Positions 7,277 through 16,353 of a stretch of 64,000 nt of DNA are shown here, one piece after another. The notes below the pieces were generated by a model. The model searched no databases. It was not told the DNA's origin and saw only the letters and a list, made by a program, of their open reading frames with translations. Both the position numbers and the translations under genes were made by a program. Origin of the DNA: CAVTLG01 sp963735495 (lineage in GTDB: Bacteria; Chloroflexota; Ktedonobacteria; Ktedonobacterales; Ktedonobacteraceae). Every line of letters begins with the position of its first letter. Positions within the stretch are counted from its first letter, which is position 1. Location of the stretch: contig CAVTLG010000009.1 in the NCBI GenBank assembly GCA_963735495.1, positions 124,001 through 188,000 on the forward strand. Reading direction: 5' to 3'.

Positions 7277-9706
7277 ATGGTAAAAAAACTTGTAATTGTA
7301 AAATCACCAGCGAAGGCAAAAACCATCGAGAAGTTTCTGGGGCGTGATTATACAGTGTTGGCCTCTATGGGCCACGTGATGGATCTGCCCAAGAAGGGGC
7401 TTGGCGTGAATACACGCAAGGATTTTACCCCTCACTATGAGATCATCGAGAAGAAAGATAAACTGATTGACGAACTGAAAGCTGCCTCGAAACGTGCCGA
7501 TGAAGTTTACCTGGCCCCAGACCCGGATCGCGAAGGTGAGTTTATCGCCTGGTCGCTCAAGCATATTCTTGGACTTCAGCACCCGCACCGAGCAGTCTTC
7601 AATGAGATTACCAAAGGGGCCGTGCAGGACGCGATTAAAAAGCCGCGCGAGATTAATGAAGATCTTTTCAATGCGCAGCAGGCGCGTCGTGTGCTGGATC
7701 GACTGGTGGGCTACAAAATCAGTCCCCTGCTGTGGCGGCGTATTCAATCGGGGACCAGCGCCGGACGCGTCCAATCGGTGGCGTTGCGTTTGATTTGTGA
7801 CCGTGAAAGCGAGATTCGCGCCTTTGTGCCAGAAGAGTACTGGAGTATTACGGCAACACTTAGCAAGCAGAAGCAGCCCGAGCGCTTTGAGGCCACATTG
7901 ATCTCGCGACTCAAAGATCTGTCTATTGCTGATGAGGCGGTAGTAGAGGGCGAAGAGCAAGCTGCGGATGCGCAGAATAGCAGTGCTCCAGCGAAAGCCG
8001 CGAAGTCAGAAAAGGGTCGCATCAAGATCTCCTCAAAAGAAGAAGCAGACGCGATTCTGAAGGAGCTGCAGGACGCGACGTATAGTGTGCTGAAATATGA
8101 TGAGCGCGAACAGCGTCGTCAGCCACCGTTGCCATATACAACGAGTACGATGCAGCAGGATGCTTCGCTGCGACTCTACTTTAAGCCCAAGAAAACGATG
8201 AGCCTGGCACAGCAGCTCTATGAGGGTATTGAGTTAGGGGAGCGTGGGCATCAGGGTTTAATCACCTATATGCGTACCGACTCGACCCGTATCTCGGACG
8301 AAGCGCAGGGGAGAGTGAAAGCCTATATTGGCGAGGAGTTTGGCAAACCCTATGTCGGGCAGGGGCGTACTGGCAAGGCCAAGGCCACCACGCAGGATGC
8401 TCACGAGGCCATTCGTCCAACGGACGTGACGCTCACGCCGCAGGTGGTCAAGTCGTATCTGACGGCTGATCAGTTCAAGCTCTATAACCTGGTCTGGCGG
8501 CGCTTCGTGGCCAGCTTTATGACTGCGGCTGTGTTTGATACTGTGCGCGCGGATATCGTCGCCAGGCAATACGTTTTTCGTGCCACCGGTTCTCATCTCA
8601 AGTTCCCGGGATTTTACGCCGTCTGGCCACATGAAGAAGATGAGAAATCGCTGCCCATTATGCGGCTGAACGAGCAACTGGATTTCCATGGCATCAAGCC
8701 AGAGCAACACTTCACTCAGCCACCGCCCCGTTTTAACGAGGCGAGCTTGATTAAAGAGCTGGAAGAGCAAGGTATCGGGCGTCCAAGTACGTATGTCCCA
8801 ATTATCAGTACGATTCAGGATCGCGGCTATGTTGACCAGGAACAGCGGCGCTTCGTGCCCACGTGGCTGGGAGAGACCGTCAACGAAGTCATGAATAAGC
8901 ATTTTCCTAATATTGTGGATACGGGCTTCACTGCTGATATGGAGCGCAAACTGGACGATGTCGAGGAGGGACGTTGCGCCTGGACGGAGTTTTTGCGCAG
9001 TTTCTATGGCGATTTCAAGGCCAGCATGGTGAAGGCGGAAGCCGAGATGAATCGCGTGCAGAAGCCGGTAGAAGAGATCGATGAGCTCTGTCCCGATTGT
9101 GGGCGTAATCTGGTGATCCGTACTGGACGCTTCGGACGTTTTATCTCCTGCTCAGGGTTTCCAGAATGCCGCTATCGCCGTTCTGTGCTGAATAAGACGG
9201 GGGCAGTGTGTCCGCTGTGTCATGGTGATGTGGTAGAGCGTAAGACGCGGCAGAAGAAGAAAATCTTTTATGGGTGCGCCAACTATCCAACGTGTAACTT
9301 CGCCATCTGGGAGCGGCCTGTGCCTGATCTCTGCCCCAAATGTGGTGGGCTGATGGTTGTGCCCAGGGTTGGTCAGGACCCCGTTTGCTATGAGGAGTTT
9401 ATGGCCAGTCAGCGCAGTGCTGAGGCCAAGCCCAAGCAAAATGGCGAGAAGGCGACAACGCGCAAGAGAACGACTCCTGCGTCTGATAACGCTGAAGGTA
9501 CTGCTGCCGCCGTGAAGACGCCACGCCGCACGGCGACGCGTAAAAAAGCGGTAAGTGTGGAGGCGACGGATGGTGAAGGAGAAAAAGCGCCTGTGCGCAA
9601 AGCGACGACCAGCGTGGCCGCGAGAAATGGGGCAGCGCGGAGGCCGAGGACAGCGACAACAAAGCGCGCAACAGTAGCAAAAAGCAGAACAAAAGCAGCA
9701 AAATAA
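7277..9706 (+). CDS. topA: DNA topoisomerase I
   Basis: Type IA topoisomerase, relaxes negative supercoils by single-strand passage. 809 residues. N-terminal Toprim domain starts VIVKSPAKAKTIEKFLG, with the acidic DPDREGEF motif; the catalytic Tyr is about residue 331 in GLITYMRTDSTRIS; HEAIRPT and the GIGRPSTY motif follow. At the C-terminus are zinc ribbons: CPDCG...CSGFPEC, CPLCHG...CANYPTC and a remnant CPKCG without its second half. After this comes an Ala/Lys/Arg-rich tail of about 100 residues (TRKRTTPAS, RRTATRKKA), a nucleic-acid-binding type of extension as found in other high-G+C groups. A 63-residue insertion rich in Glu/Ala lies near residue 220-245. Confidence 0.95.
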   Translation: MVKKLVIVKSPAKAKTIEKFLGRDYTVLASMGHVMDLPKKGLGVNTRKDFTPHYEIIEKKDKLIDELKAASKRADEVYLAPDPDREGEFIAWSLKHILGLQHPHRAVFNEITKGAVQDAIKKPREINEDLFNAQQARRVLDRLVGYKISPLLWRRIQSGTSAGRVQSVALRLICDRESEIRAFVPEEYWSITATLSKQKQPERFEATLISRLKDLSIADEAVVEGEEQAADAQNSSAPAKAAKSEKGRIKISSKEEADAILKELQDATYSVLKYDEREQRRQPPLPYTTSTMQQDASLRLYFKPKKTMSLAQQLYEGIELGERGHQGLITYMRTDSTRISDEAQGRVKAYIGEEFGKPYVGQGRTGKAKATTQDAHEAIRPTDVTLTPQVVKSYLTADQFKLYNLVWRRFVASFMTAAVFDTVRADIVARQYVFRATGSHLKFPGFYAVWPHEEDEKSLPIMRLNEQLDFHGIKPEQHFTQPPPRFNEASLIKELEEQGIGRPSTYVPIISTIQDRGYVDQEQRRFVPTWLGETVNEVMNKHFPNIVDTGFTADMERKLDDVEEGRCAWTEFLRSFYGDFKASMVKAEAEMNRVQKPVEEIDELCPDCGRNLVIRTGRFGRFISCSGFPECRYRRSVLNKTGAVCPLCHGDVVERKTRQKKKIFYGCANYPTCNFAIWERPVPDLCPKCGGLMVVPRVGQDPVCYEEFMASQRSAEAKPKQNGEKATTRKRTTPASDNAEGTAAAVKTPRRTATRKKAVSVEATDGEGEKAPVRKATTSVAARNGAARRPRTATTKRATVAKSRTKAAK

Positions 9707-9803
9707 GCGCATAAGGCGGTGTAATTGGCGAGAGTTGTGCTATAATCAGAGGATAACTACCTGCACCTAATCAAAGGGAGTTCTGCTATTAATGGAGGAT
9801 TAC

Positions 9804-10889
9804 ATGCCGCATGCAGTGACGCTGATTCCCGGCGATGGAACTGGACCAGAAATTACAGCAGCGACCCGCCGTGTCCTGGAGGCAACTGGTATTCGCTTCG
9901 ATTGGGACGTCCGTCAAGCGGGAGCGGAAATGCTGGAGAAATATGGCACGGTTTTACCTGATGATGTCGTCGAGTCAATTAAGCGTACAAAAGTGGGTTT
10001 GAAGGGGCCAATTACCACTCCTGTTGGCAGGGGTCAGCGCAGTGCAAACGTGGCTTTGCGCAAACGGCTCGATTTATATGCCAATCTTCGGCCAGCCAAG
10101 ACCTATCATGGCTTGCGCTCTCGCTATGAAAATATCGATTTAATCATTGTGCGCGAGAATACAGAGGATCTTTATGCTGGCATTGAGTATCAGCGGGGAA
10201 CGCCCGAGCACGAAGATATGTTAGAGACGATCTGGCGCACGCATGGAATGAAACTGGACTTAAATTCCGCGCTTAGTATTAAGTATATCTCAGTGGAAGC
10301 GACGCGGCGCATTGTGAAATTCGCGTTTGAATATGCTCGGGCGAATGGTCGCCGTAAAGTGACGGCGGTGCATAAGGCCAATATTATGCGCAGCTCGGAT
10401 GGCTTATTTCTATCAACGGCGCATGAAGTATCCAGGGAATATGCTGATATCCAGTATGAAGATCGTATTGTGGACAATATGTGTATGCAACTGGTACAGA
10501 AACCCGAGCAATATGATGTGCTGGTCCTGCCCAATCTGTATGGGGATATTATCTCGGATTTATCGGCGGGTTTAATTGGTGGGCTGGGAGTAGCTCCGGG
10601 GGCGAATATCGGTAGCCAGTATGCAGTGTTCGAACCGGTACATGGTAGCGCGCCGAAATACGCCGGCCAGAATAAAGTGAACCCGATGGCGATGATGTTT
10701 TCTGGAGTGATGATGTTGCGTCATCTTGGTGAGCGGGAGGTGGCTGTTCGGCTGGAGAGAGCACTCATGCAAGTACTGGCTGAAGGTAAATACGTCACAT
10801 ATGACCTGAAGCCACGTCCAGATGATCCCAGCGCTGTTGGCACCTCGCAGGTTGCAGATGCCGTCATTGAGCGTTTGCAACGCTCATAA
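9804..10889 (+). CDS. NAD-type isocitrate / isopropylmalate dehydrogenase family protein
   Basis: Decarboxylating beta-hydroxyacid dehydrogenase, about 361 residues. Family marks: LIPGDGTGPEI, substrate loop GPITTPVGRGQRSANVALRKRLDLYANLRP, VRENTEDLYAGIEY, the metal site in DNMCMQLV...LPNLYGDIISDL, and the cofactor loop PVHGSAPKYAGQNKVNP. The S-N pair in GQRSANVALRK and the DLYAGIEY motif fit NAD-linked isocitrate dehydrogenase better than LeuB; isopropylmalate or homoisocitrate cannot be excluded. The ATG at 9804 is preferred because GGAGG lies seven bases before it; the ATG at 9792 overlaps that site. Monocistronic by position. Confidence 0.85.
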   Translation: MPHAVTLIPGDGTGPEITAATRRVLEATGIRFDWDVRQAGAEMLEKYGTVLPDDVVESIKRTKVGLKGPITTPVGRGQRSANVALRKRLDLYANLRPAKTYHGLRSRYENIDLIIVRENTEDLYAGIEYQRGTPEHEDMLETIWRTHGMKLDLNSALSIKYISVEATRRIVKFAFEYARANGRRKVTAVHKANIMRSSDGLFLSTAHEVSREYADIQYEDRIVDNMCMQLVQKPEQYDVLVLPNLYGDIISDLSAGLIGGLGVAPGANIGSQYAVFEPVHGSAPKYAGQNKVNPMAMMFSGVMMLRHLGEREVAVRLERALMQVLAEGKYVTYDLKPRPDDPSAVGTSQVADAVIERLQRS

Positions 10890-10950
10890 CCTGTTGAAAT
10901 TGTGCATAGCTATGGCATATATAAGAGCAGCTTTGTCAATGTACAAGGGG

Positions 10951-11275
10951 GCAACCGGGTAGGGGCGTGTCCTGGCGACCGCCCGGCAGGCCATAATGCG
11001 AGCCACCGGGCGCACGCTGCCTCTTAGACCGACACAACCTCTAAGACCGTCAGAAACGAAGCTGTCGCTTCTAGCTTCGCTCATCTGACGGAGCGGAGGA
11101 AACGCAGCTATCGCTGCTAGCCTTCGGCTCATGTGTCGGAAAGGAGGAAGGTGACGCCCCTACCCGGTTGCCAATGAAACTCTGCCGTGCTTCCCTTCCG
11201 TTCGCGCCTCTGGGACACGCCCCTACCCATTTCCCCGACGTTTTCCGACAAGGATGGAGACCCTTCATGTACGCT
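10951..11275. repeat. Composite of repeat family A with a nested family C copy
   Basis: Family A arms: CGGGTAGGGGCGTGTCCTGG at 10955 and, inverted, GTGACGCCCCTACCCG near 11151, followed by a second partial arm ACACGCCCCTACCC near 11215 and the tail ACAAGGATGGAGACCC. Between the arms (about 11031-11100) sits family C: CTAGCTTCGCTCATCTGACG, as at 29630. This fills the roughly 400-base gap between the dehydrogenase and glpX; no coding sequence is credible there. Confidence 0.65.
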
Positions 11276-11289
11276 AGATGGGCAATTGC

Positions 11290-12306
11290 CTAGCTGTGTG
11301 TATCGGTAGGCTGAATGCCGTTCTTGCGCCACTTATGACGCGCCTGGATATAGCGTACGGTGCCGGAATGTGAGCGCATCATGACAGAGGTGGTACGAGC
11401 GCCCCAGCCGAAGTACTGCACACCGTCCAGCAGGTCGCCTGCACTGATACCTGTAGCTGCGAAAGAGACATCGTTGCTACTTACCAGGTCGTCAGTACGG
11501 TAGACGCGGTTGAGGTCAATGCCATCTGCTATGAATTTTGCGCGCTCTTCGTCGTTACGCGGCCAGATCTTGCACTGGATCTCTCCCCCAACACATTTGA
11601 GTGCCGCTGCGGATAATACCGCTTCCGGTGCGCCACCAATACCCATGAGGACGTCGATACCCCGGTAATCTTCCATCGCTGCCTGAATCGAAGCCGCGAC
11701 ATCGCCGTCGGTGATCAAGCGAATGCGTGCTCCCACCTCGCGAATTTGGCGGATGGTCTCCTGGTGGCGTGGACGGTCCAGAATGACAACCGTCAGGTCA
11801 TCAATATGCGCCTGGCGCACGCGCGCGATACGGTCCAGGTTCACGGCGACCGGAGCATTGATGTCGACGACGTGCTTCATCGCCGGGCCAACGGCGATTT
11901 TTTCCATATAGAAGACGCCAGGAGGGGCTGAATACATACTGCCACGTTCGGCGGTCGCCACCACGGCGAGCGCTCCTGGCAACCCTAGTGCGAGCAGACG
12001 TGTGCCATCAACAGGATCAACGGCCAGGTCAACTTCTGGCGGATTGCCGTTCCCGATCCGCTCACCGATATAGAGCATGGGGGCTTCGTCTTTTTCTCCT
12101 TCGCCGATAACAACCGTGCCGTTCATATCAACTCCGTCGAGGGCGCGGCGCATCGCATCAACGGCAGCCTGATCAACCATCTCTTTGTTGCCTTTGCCCA
12201 TCCAGCGTCCAGCACTCAAAGCCGCAGCCTCGGTTACGCGGACGAGTTCCATCGCCAGATTGCGTTCCTGCGTGCGGGAAGGCTCAAAACGATCTTCTGG
12301 TAACAT
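11290..12306 (-). CDS. glpX: Class II fructose-1,6-bisphosphatase
   Basis: Hydrolyses fructose-1,6-bisphosphate to fructose-6-phosphate in gluconeogenesis. 338 residues, the usual GlpX length. Li/Mn-dependent phosphatase motifs are visible: VIGEGEKDEAPMLYIGE, then DLAVDPVDGTRLLALG, then the C-terminal block LMGIGGAPEAVLSAAALKC and TDDLVSSNDVSFAATGIS. GAGGAGG lies about eight bases upstream of the ATG. The gene starts 20 bases after the stop of gmk on the same strand, so gmk-glpX is probably one transcript. Confidence 0.93.
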   Translation of the reverse strand: MLPEDRFEPSRTQERNLAMELVRVTEAAALSAGRWMGKGNKEMVDQAAVDAMRRALDGVDMNGTVVIGEGEKDEAPMLYIGERIGNGNPPEVDLAVDPVDGTRLLALGLPGALAVVATAERGSMYSAPPGVFYMEKIAVGPAMKHVVDINAPVAVNLDRIARVRQAHIDDLTVVILDRPRHQETIRQIREVGARIRLITDGDVAASIQAAMEDYRGIDVLMGIGGAPEAVLSAAALKCVGGEIQCKIWPRNDEERAKFIADGIDLNRVYRTDDLVSSNDVSFAATGISAGDLLDGVQYFGWGARTTSVMMRSHSGTVRYIQARHKWRKNGIQPTDTHS

Positions 12307-12326
12307 AGTTCCTCCTCAAGATGCTG

Positions 12327-12971
12327 CTAAATGTGGATAATATGGGGGTGGGTACGGCAATGTTCAGCCTGCATAATCGCGTGCAGGTTATCAACAGCAA
12401 CGTCGAGTTTGCCCTGTCGATTCTCTATAACATAATCGTAATGGTCACGCTGGGCCAGCTCTATCTGAGCATTGGCTAAGCGGCGTTGTCGTTCAGACTC
12501 GGTCTCTGTCTGGCGGTTGATGAGGCGTTCAACCAGCTCCTCTACGGAACCAGGTTGCAGGAAAATAAGAATCGCGCCGGGCAGCTTCTTACGTACTGTT
12601 GCTGCCCCCTGAACATCAATTTTCAAGAGCACATCCCGGCCACATTGAATGTTCTCTCTGACCTGTTGTAAAGGTTGCCCGTACCAGTTGCCATGCACAT
12701 TGGCGTACTCGAGTAACTCATGATTGGCGACCATATGCTCGAACTGTGCCTGGCTGACGAAATAATAAGGGTTCCCTTCACTTTCGCCGGGACGAGGTGC
12801 TCGCGTCGCGATAGAGGCAACGACGTGAAAATCGCTACCACGCTCTTTGAGGGTCTGAATGACGGTGTCTTTCCCAGCCCCCGAAGGCCCTGCCAACACG
12901 AAAAGTAGCCCTTGTCTGGCTGAGGGAGTGTCGTTTGTTGGCGGTACGTTCATCTGCGTCTCAAGTTGCAT
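12327..12971 (-). CDS. gmk: Guanylate kinase
   Basis: Phosphorylates GMP to GDP with ATP. The P-loop LAGPSGAGKDTVI is a slight variant of GPSGAGKST (Asp for Ser). GMP-binding part: SIATRAPRPGESEGNPYYFVS and LEYANVHGNWYG; lid and C-terminal segment LINRQTETESERQRRL. The start at 12971 (MQLETQ) has AGAGAGA upstream; a further in-frame ATG at 13022 is possible. The 30-residue N-terminal tail before the core is longer than usual. First gene of the gmk-glpX pair. Confidence 0.93.
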   Translation of the reverse strand: MQLETQMNVPPTNDTPSARQGLLFVLAGPSGAGKDTVIQTLKERGSDFHVVASIATRAPRPGESEGNPYYFVSQAQFEHMVANHELLEYANVHGNWYGQPLQQVRENIQCGRDVLLKIDVQGAATVRKKLPGAILIFLQPGSVEELVERLINRQTETESERQRRLANAQIELAQRDHYDYVIENRQGKLDVAVDNLHAIMQAEHCRTHPHIIHI

Positions 12972-13198
12972 GTTTTTTTCTCTCTGTTCAATTGCTATGA
13001 GAGGCCGTATACGAACAAACATTTTCTTTGGTATACTCTCTTAGGCTGCGTAGATGAACACGGAGGACTGCGACTTGTTGTGTTGGAACAATCCCAAATA
13101 TATATGTGCTCACGATACTATTGTACAACATGGCGCTTGAAAACCGCTCGCCATCTTGCACTTACTTATATAGATGCAGCAGAAGTGTGAAAAATAGA

Positions 13199-13457
13199 GT
13201 AACTCTTCAAGTTCAGTACAAACACGCGTAGGGACAGCCCCTTGCAGCAGCCCATCTCGGACAACCGCAAGGGATTGTCCCCATAAGCGCGAACTTAAGA
13301 ATGGATAAGGTTATAACGTGATGCATAAGGTGCAAGAAAGGGAAAGACAGAGAAGAGGGCAACCTTTCCTGGCTCCGCATCCACGCGGACAAACGGGTAG
13401 GGGCGTCACCTCGCGTGCGCCCCGGGGCGGTCGCCAGGACACGCCCCTACCCGTTTG
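13199..13457. repeat. Repeat family B followed by family A
   Basis: The 540-base gap between gmk and rqcH holds no credible gene. Family B spans about 13199-13288 (GTAACTCTTCAAG end, ACGCGTAGGGACAGCCCCTT, then GACAACCGCAAGGGATTGTC). Family A spans 13391-13457, a near-perfect palindrome with arms AAACGGGTAGGGGCGTC and ACACGCCCCTACCCGTTT around GTGCGCCCCGGGGCGGTCGCC. Confidence 0.7.
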
Positions 13458-13560
13458 CCGACGAAACTCAGCCGTTCTTACGTTCGCGCCTATAGGGATT
13501 GTTCCTACGCGCTGGCCCCACGCTGGATCTGAAGCACTACAAAGTAGATAGGAAGGTCAT

Positions 13561-15531
13561 ATGTTTGTAGATGCGATTACGCTGGCCGCCGTTGCCGATG
13601 AATGGGAAAAGTTGCTGGTGGGAGCGCGCATAGATACGATTATCCAGCCAACAGAGCATGCTATTGCCTTGCAATGTTATGCCCCTGGCGGCCAGGGCCA
13701 GGGTGGCCAGAATCGCTGGCTGTACCTTTCGGCCCACCCACAAATGGCACGTGCGCACCTGACAGCCATTAAGCCGCAGAAGATTGCCAGTGAACCACCG
13801 GCTTTTGTGATGCTGCTACGTAAGTACCTGGAAGGGGCGCGTATCGAGTCCATTGTACAACCACGTTGGGAGCGCGTGTTAGAGATTGTGGCGGGATACC
13901 GCGTGAGTCCAGATAGCGATGAGCGTATACGCTTGCGCTTGATTGTGGAAATTATGGGACGTATCAGCAATATCATCTTTTGTGATGAGAGTGGTATGAT
14001 TCTGGGCAGTCTCAAGCGTGTGGGGGCAGATGTCAATCGCTATCGTGTGATTGCTGCTGGGATCGCATATGTCCCGCCACCGCCCCAGCAACGCACGGTT
14101 GCCGGTCAGGTTATCGCGCGTCTGGAACCAACCCGGGTGACTGCAGCTCAACTGGCGCTGTGCGCTGCGGCGGATCAGGAGCGTGCGGCAGAACCTGTCG
14201 TGGTGACGGCAAAGAAACAGAAACGTCCTCCCGAGCAACCAAAACTGTGGCAGTTGTTAACGAAGCATCTCCTTGGGTGTAGCCCGCTGCTGGCCCGCGA
14301 AGCGGTCTTTCGGGCCACCGAGGATAGCGAGGCCCTGGTCGAGCACGCGAATGAGGGGATGTGGGAGGAACTGGCCTGGAATATGCGCGAACTGGCATTG
14401 TGCTATGATACCCATCATTGGCAGCCGCAACTGGTCGAGCGCACAGGCGGTACAGACGAGAAACATGGTGCAGTAAACGCGGGACAAAAAATCCCGCTGG
14501 CATTCGCACCTTACGTCCTGGAGCAATATGCGCTGGTACCGCATCTGCTGGTACGTCAATCTCCGTCGATGAATGTCTTGCTCGATGATTATTATGCGCG
14601 TGCTGAATGGCGTGACGCGGTGGAAAATCTGCGTGCACCACTGCGCAAAGTGTTGCAGACACAGCGTGAGCGCTGCAAACGTAAGGCTGAACTTCTGCGG
14701 GAGGAGATGGCGATGTCAGAGGAGGCTGCTCGTTACCGTTTGTTTGGTGATCTGCTGCTGGCGTATCAGCGCGAGGTACAGCAAGGACCCCAGAGCGTTG
14801 AGCTGGAGAACTACTTTGTGGATAATGGCAATGGCAATCGGCCAGTGGTGACGGTCCCGCTTGATCCACGTTTTGACGCGGTAGGCAATGCGAATCGCCT
14901 TTATGCAAAGTACCATAAGTTACGGCGGGCGCTCGAACTGGTACCCGCGCAGATCGAGCGCAATACTGTGGAGCAGGCGACGGTGGAGCAGCTACTTGCT
15001 GATCTGATGCTGGCTGAAAATGCAGCGGAGATTGCTCTGGTGAAGGCTGAAGTGCAGGCCGCTGGCTATATACGCGGGAAGGCCGCGCAAGATAAAAAGG
15101 CGCTGAAGAAGGGCAAGAGCGGCAAGCAGGTGAAAGGAAAAGCTACCCCTCCAGGTGGAGGTGTGCCGCTGCATCTACAAAGCCGCGAGGGTTTTGTCTT
15201 GCTTGTAGGCAAGAATAGTCGGCAAAATGAAGAGGTCACGTTTCACCAGGCAACGGCGCATGATATCTGGTTGCATGCACGCGGTGTCGCGGGCGCGCAT
15301 GTGATTGTGAAGGCTGCTGGGCGCGAGGTGCCACAGAGTACTATTCAGCAGGCAGCCAGCCTGGCTGCGTATTATAGTGAGGCGCGTGGCAGCACGAGTG
15401 CTCCGGTGGATTATACGCAACAGCGCCATGTGCGTCATATGAAGGGTGGTGGTCCGGGCATGGTGATTTATGAACGAGAACATACACTCTACGTTGAGCC
15501 AGATAAAGCACTGGCACTGCTCAAGCAATAG
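13561..15531 (+). CDS. rqcH: Rqc2/RqcH-type NFACT protein
   Basis: Ribosome-associated quality control factor that binds obstructed 50S subunits and directs C-terminal Ala tailing of stalled chains. 656 residues, slightly longer than the Bacillus protein. NFACT-N domain at the N-terminus (MFVDAITLAAVADEW, FVMLLRKYLEGARI); the conserved NFACT-N acidic-Arg pair appears as Glu-Arg in QPRWERVLEI. A charged middle with coiled-coil character runs about residues 340-500. The C-terminal NFACT-R domain starts SREGFVLLVGKNSRQNEEV, with DIWLHARGVAGAHVIVK and the end GMVIYEREHTLYV. A Lys/Gly-rich linker (KKGKSGKQVKGK) precedes it. AGGAAGG precedes the ATG. Confidence 0.9.
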   Translation: MFVDAITLAAVADEWEKLLVGARIDTIIQPTEHAIALQCYAPGGQGQGGQNRWLYLSAHPQMARAHLTAIKPQKIASEPPAFVMLLRKYLEGARIESIVQPRWERVLEIVAGYRVSPDSDERIRLRLIVEIMGRISNIIFCDESGMILGSLKRVGADVNRYRVIAAGIAYVPPPPQQRTVAGQVIARLEPTRVTAAQLALCAAADQERAAEPVVVTAKKQKRPPEQPKLWQLLTKHLLGCSPLLAREAVFRATEDSEALVEHANEGMWEELAWNMRELALCYDTHHWQPQLVERTGGTDEKHGAVNAGQKIPLAFAPYVLEQYALVPHLLVRQSPSMNVLLDDYYARAEWRDAVENLRAPLRKVLQTQRERCKRKAELLREEMAMSEEAARYRLFGDLLLAYQREVQQGPQSVELENYFVDNGNGNRPVVTVPLDPRFDAVGNANRLYAKYHKLRRALELVPAQIERNTVEQATVEQLLADLMLAENAAEIALVKAEVQAAGYIRGKAAQDKKALKKGKSGKQVKGKATPPGGGVPLHLQSREGFVLLVGKNSRQNEEVTFHQATAHDIWLHARGVAGAHVIVKAAGREVPQSTIQQAASLAAYYSEARGSTSAPVDYTQQRHVRHMKGGGPGMVIYEREHTLYVEPDKALALLKQ

Positions 15532-15588
15532 GCATGGCGCTGGAAACTGAGGTGCGTGCTATGCTAAGATCCTGGCAAAAATGTATAT

Positions 15589-15624
15589 GAGAGCACTTCT
15601 GTTCTAAAGGGTACCTGTGCTCTC
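15589..15624. terminator. Hairpin between convergent genes
   Basis: GAGAGCAC (15589-15596) pairs perfectly with GTGCTCTC (15617-15624), between the end of rqcH and the end of the minus-strand DUF3592 gene. Weak T content after the stem on the + side. Confidence 0.45.
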
Positions 15625-15627
15625 AGT

Positions 15628-16113
15628 TTAGTGTGGTATCAGCCCTACTAAGATGAGAGTTCCAGTGACCATTAGGGCAATGGCAAAAAGCCCGACGCAA
15701 TAGACACCGGAATTCTCTAAGCGACGGTTGATTCTCGCACGCTCTGGATTGTTAGGGTCATAGAGAACACCGACTTTTGTTGAGACTGGTAGAGACTTCC
15801 GGATACGGAAGCTTGAGGAGCCACTTTGGAACGTGATCTCTTGCCCGTTTGGAAGAGTATAGCGCACAATTGGGAACCAACTATTCTCACCTGAAGAGTC
15901 CTTCTTGTGCGCAATGACGATCCCATCGGCGCGGTATGCACGCATAAGAAACTGACGCTGCAAGTAGAAAGCGAGACCCGCAAATTCAAGTACACCCACT
16001 CCTATAACGAAAATCCCCCAACCAGCTGACCACCGTATGCCTAACAAGACTCCTCCCAGCATCGTGAGAAAAGTAGCGAGAAACAGGACGTAAATCCATC
16101 GTGGTGTGTGCAT
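15628..16113 (-). CDS. DUF3592 membrane protein
   Basis: 161 residues. Two hydrophobic segments at the N-terminus (IYVLFLATFLTMLGGVLLGI, WGIFVIGVGVLEFAGLAFYL) and one at the C-terminus (VYCVGLFAIALMVTGTLILV) flank a soluble beta-rich DUF3592 core with YRADGIVIAHKKDSSG, WFPIVRYTLPNGQEITF and the signature VLYDPNNPERARI. No enzymatic function is known for the family. GGAGGGAACC lies upstream of the start. Confidence 0.75.
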   Translation of the reverse strand: MHTPRWIYVLFLATFLTMLGGVLLGIRWSAGWGIFVIGVGVLEFAGLAFYLQRQFLMRAYRADGIVIAHKKDSSGENSWFPIVRYTLPNGQEITFQSGSSSFRIRKSLPVSTKVGVLYDPNNPERARINRRLENSGVYCVGLFAIALMVTGTLILVGLIPH

Positions 16114-16317
16114 GGTTCCCTCCTTTGAATGATGTCGAAAGCCTGGATCGCTCGGAACCTGGTGTCCGATTTGCCATGAACGTTCTATGGTATTTACGAT
16201 AGCAGCCGGATTTTGTTGGGCTATTTGGTAACGGTAGCATTTACCACCGGGTCAGGGTAAAATTCCCAGGCAATACTGCACATATGTGTCAAGCATCCTG
16301 TGGCGCTTTGCATGAAG

Positions 16318-16339
16318 CCGCTGGTCTAAAGACCAGCGG
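16318..16339. repeat. Perfect 10-bp-arm palindrome
   Basis: CCGCTGGTCT, two bases, AGACCAGCGG. It lies just after the rpoN stop and could end that transcript, though no T-tract follows. The flanks CATGAAG and GTCATG hint at a longer mobile palindrome. Confidence 0.5.
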
Positions 16340-16353
16340 AGTCGTCATGTCTG

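Noticed and set aside
9720..9745. Promoter TTGGCG/TATAAT before the isocitrate-type dehydrogenase
   Set aside because: The spacing is only about 10 bases, too short for a sigma-70 promoter; TATAAT alone is not enough.
13677..14908. Several minus-strand frames opposite rqcH
   Set aside because: Shadow frames of a strongly conserved + strand gene.
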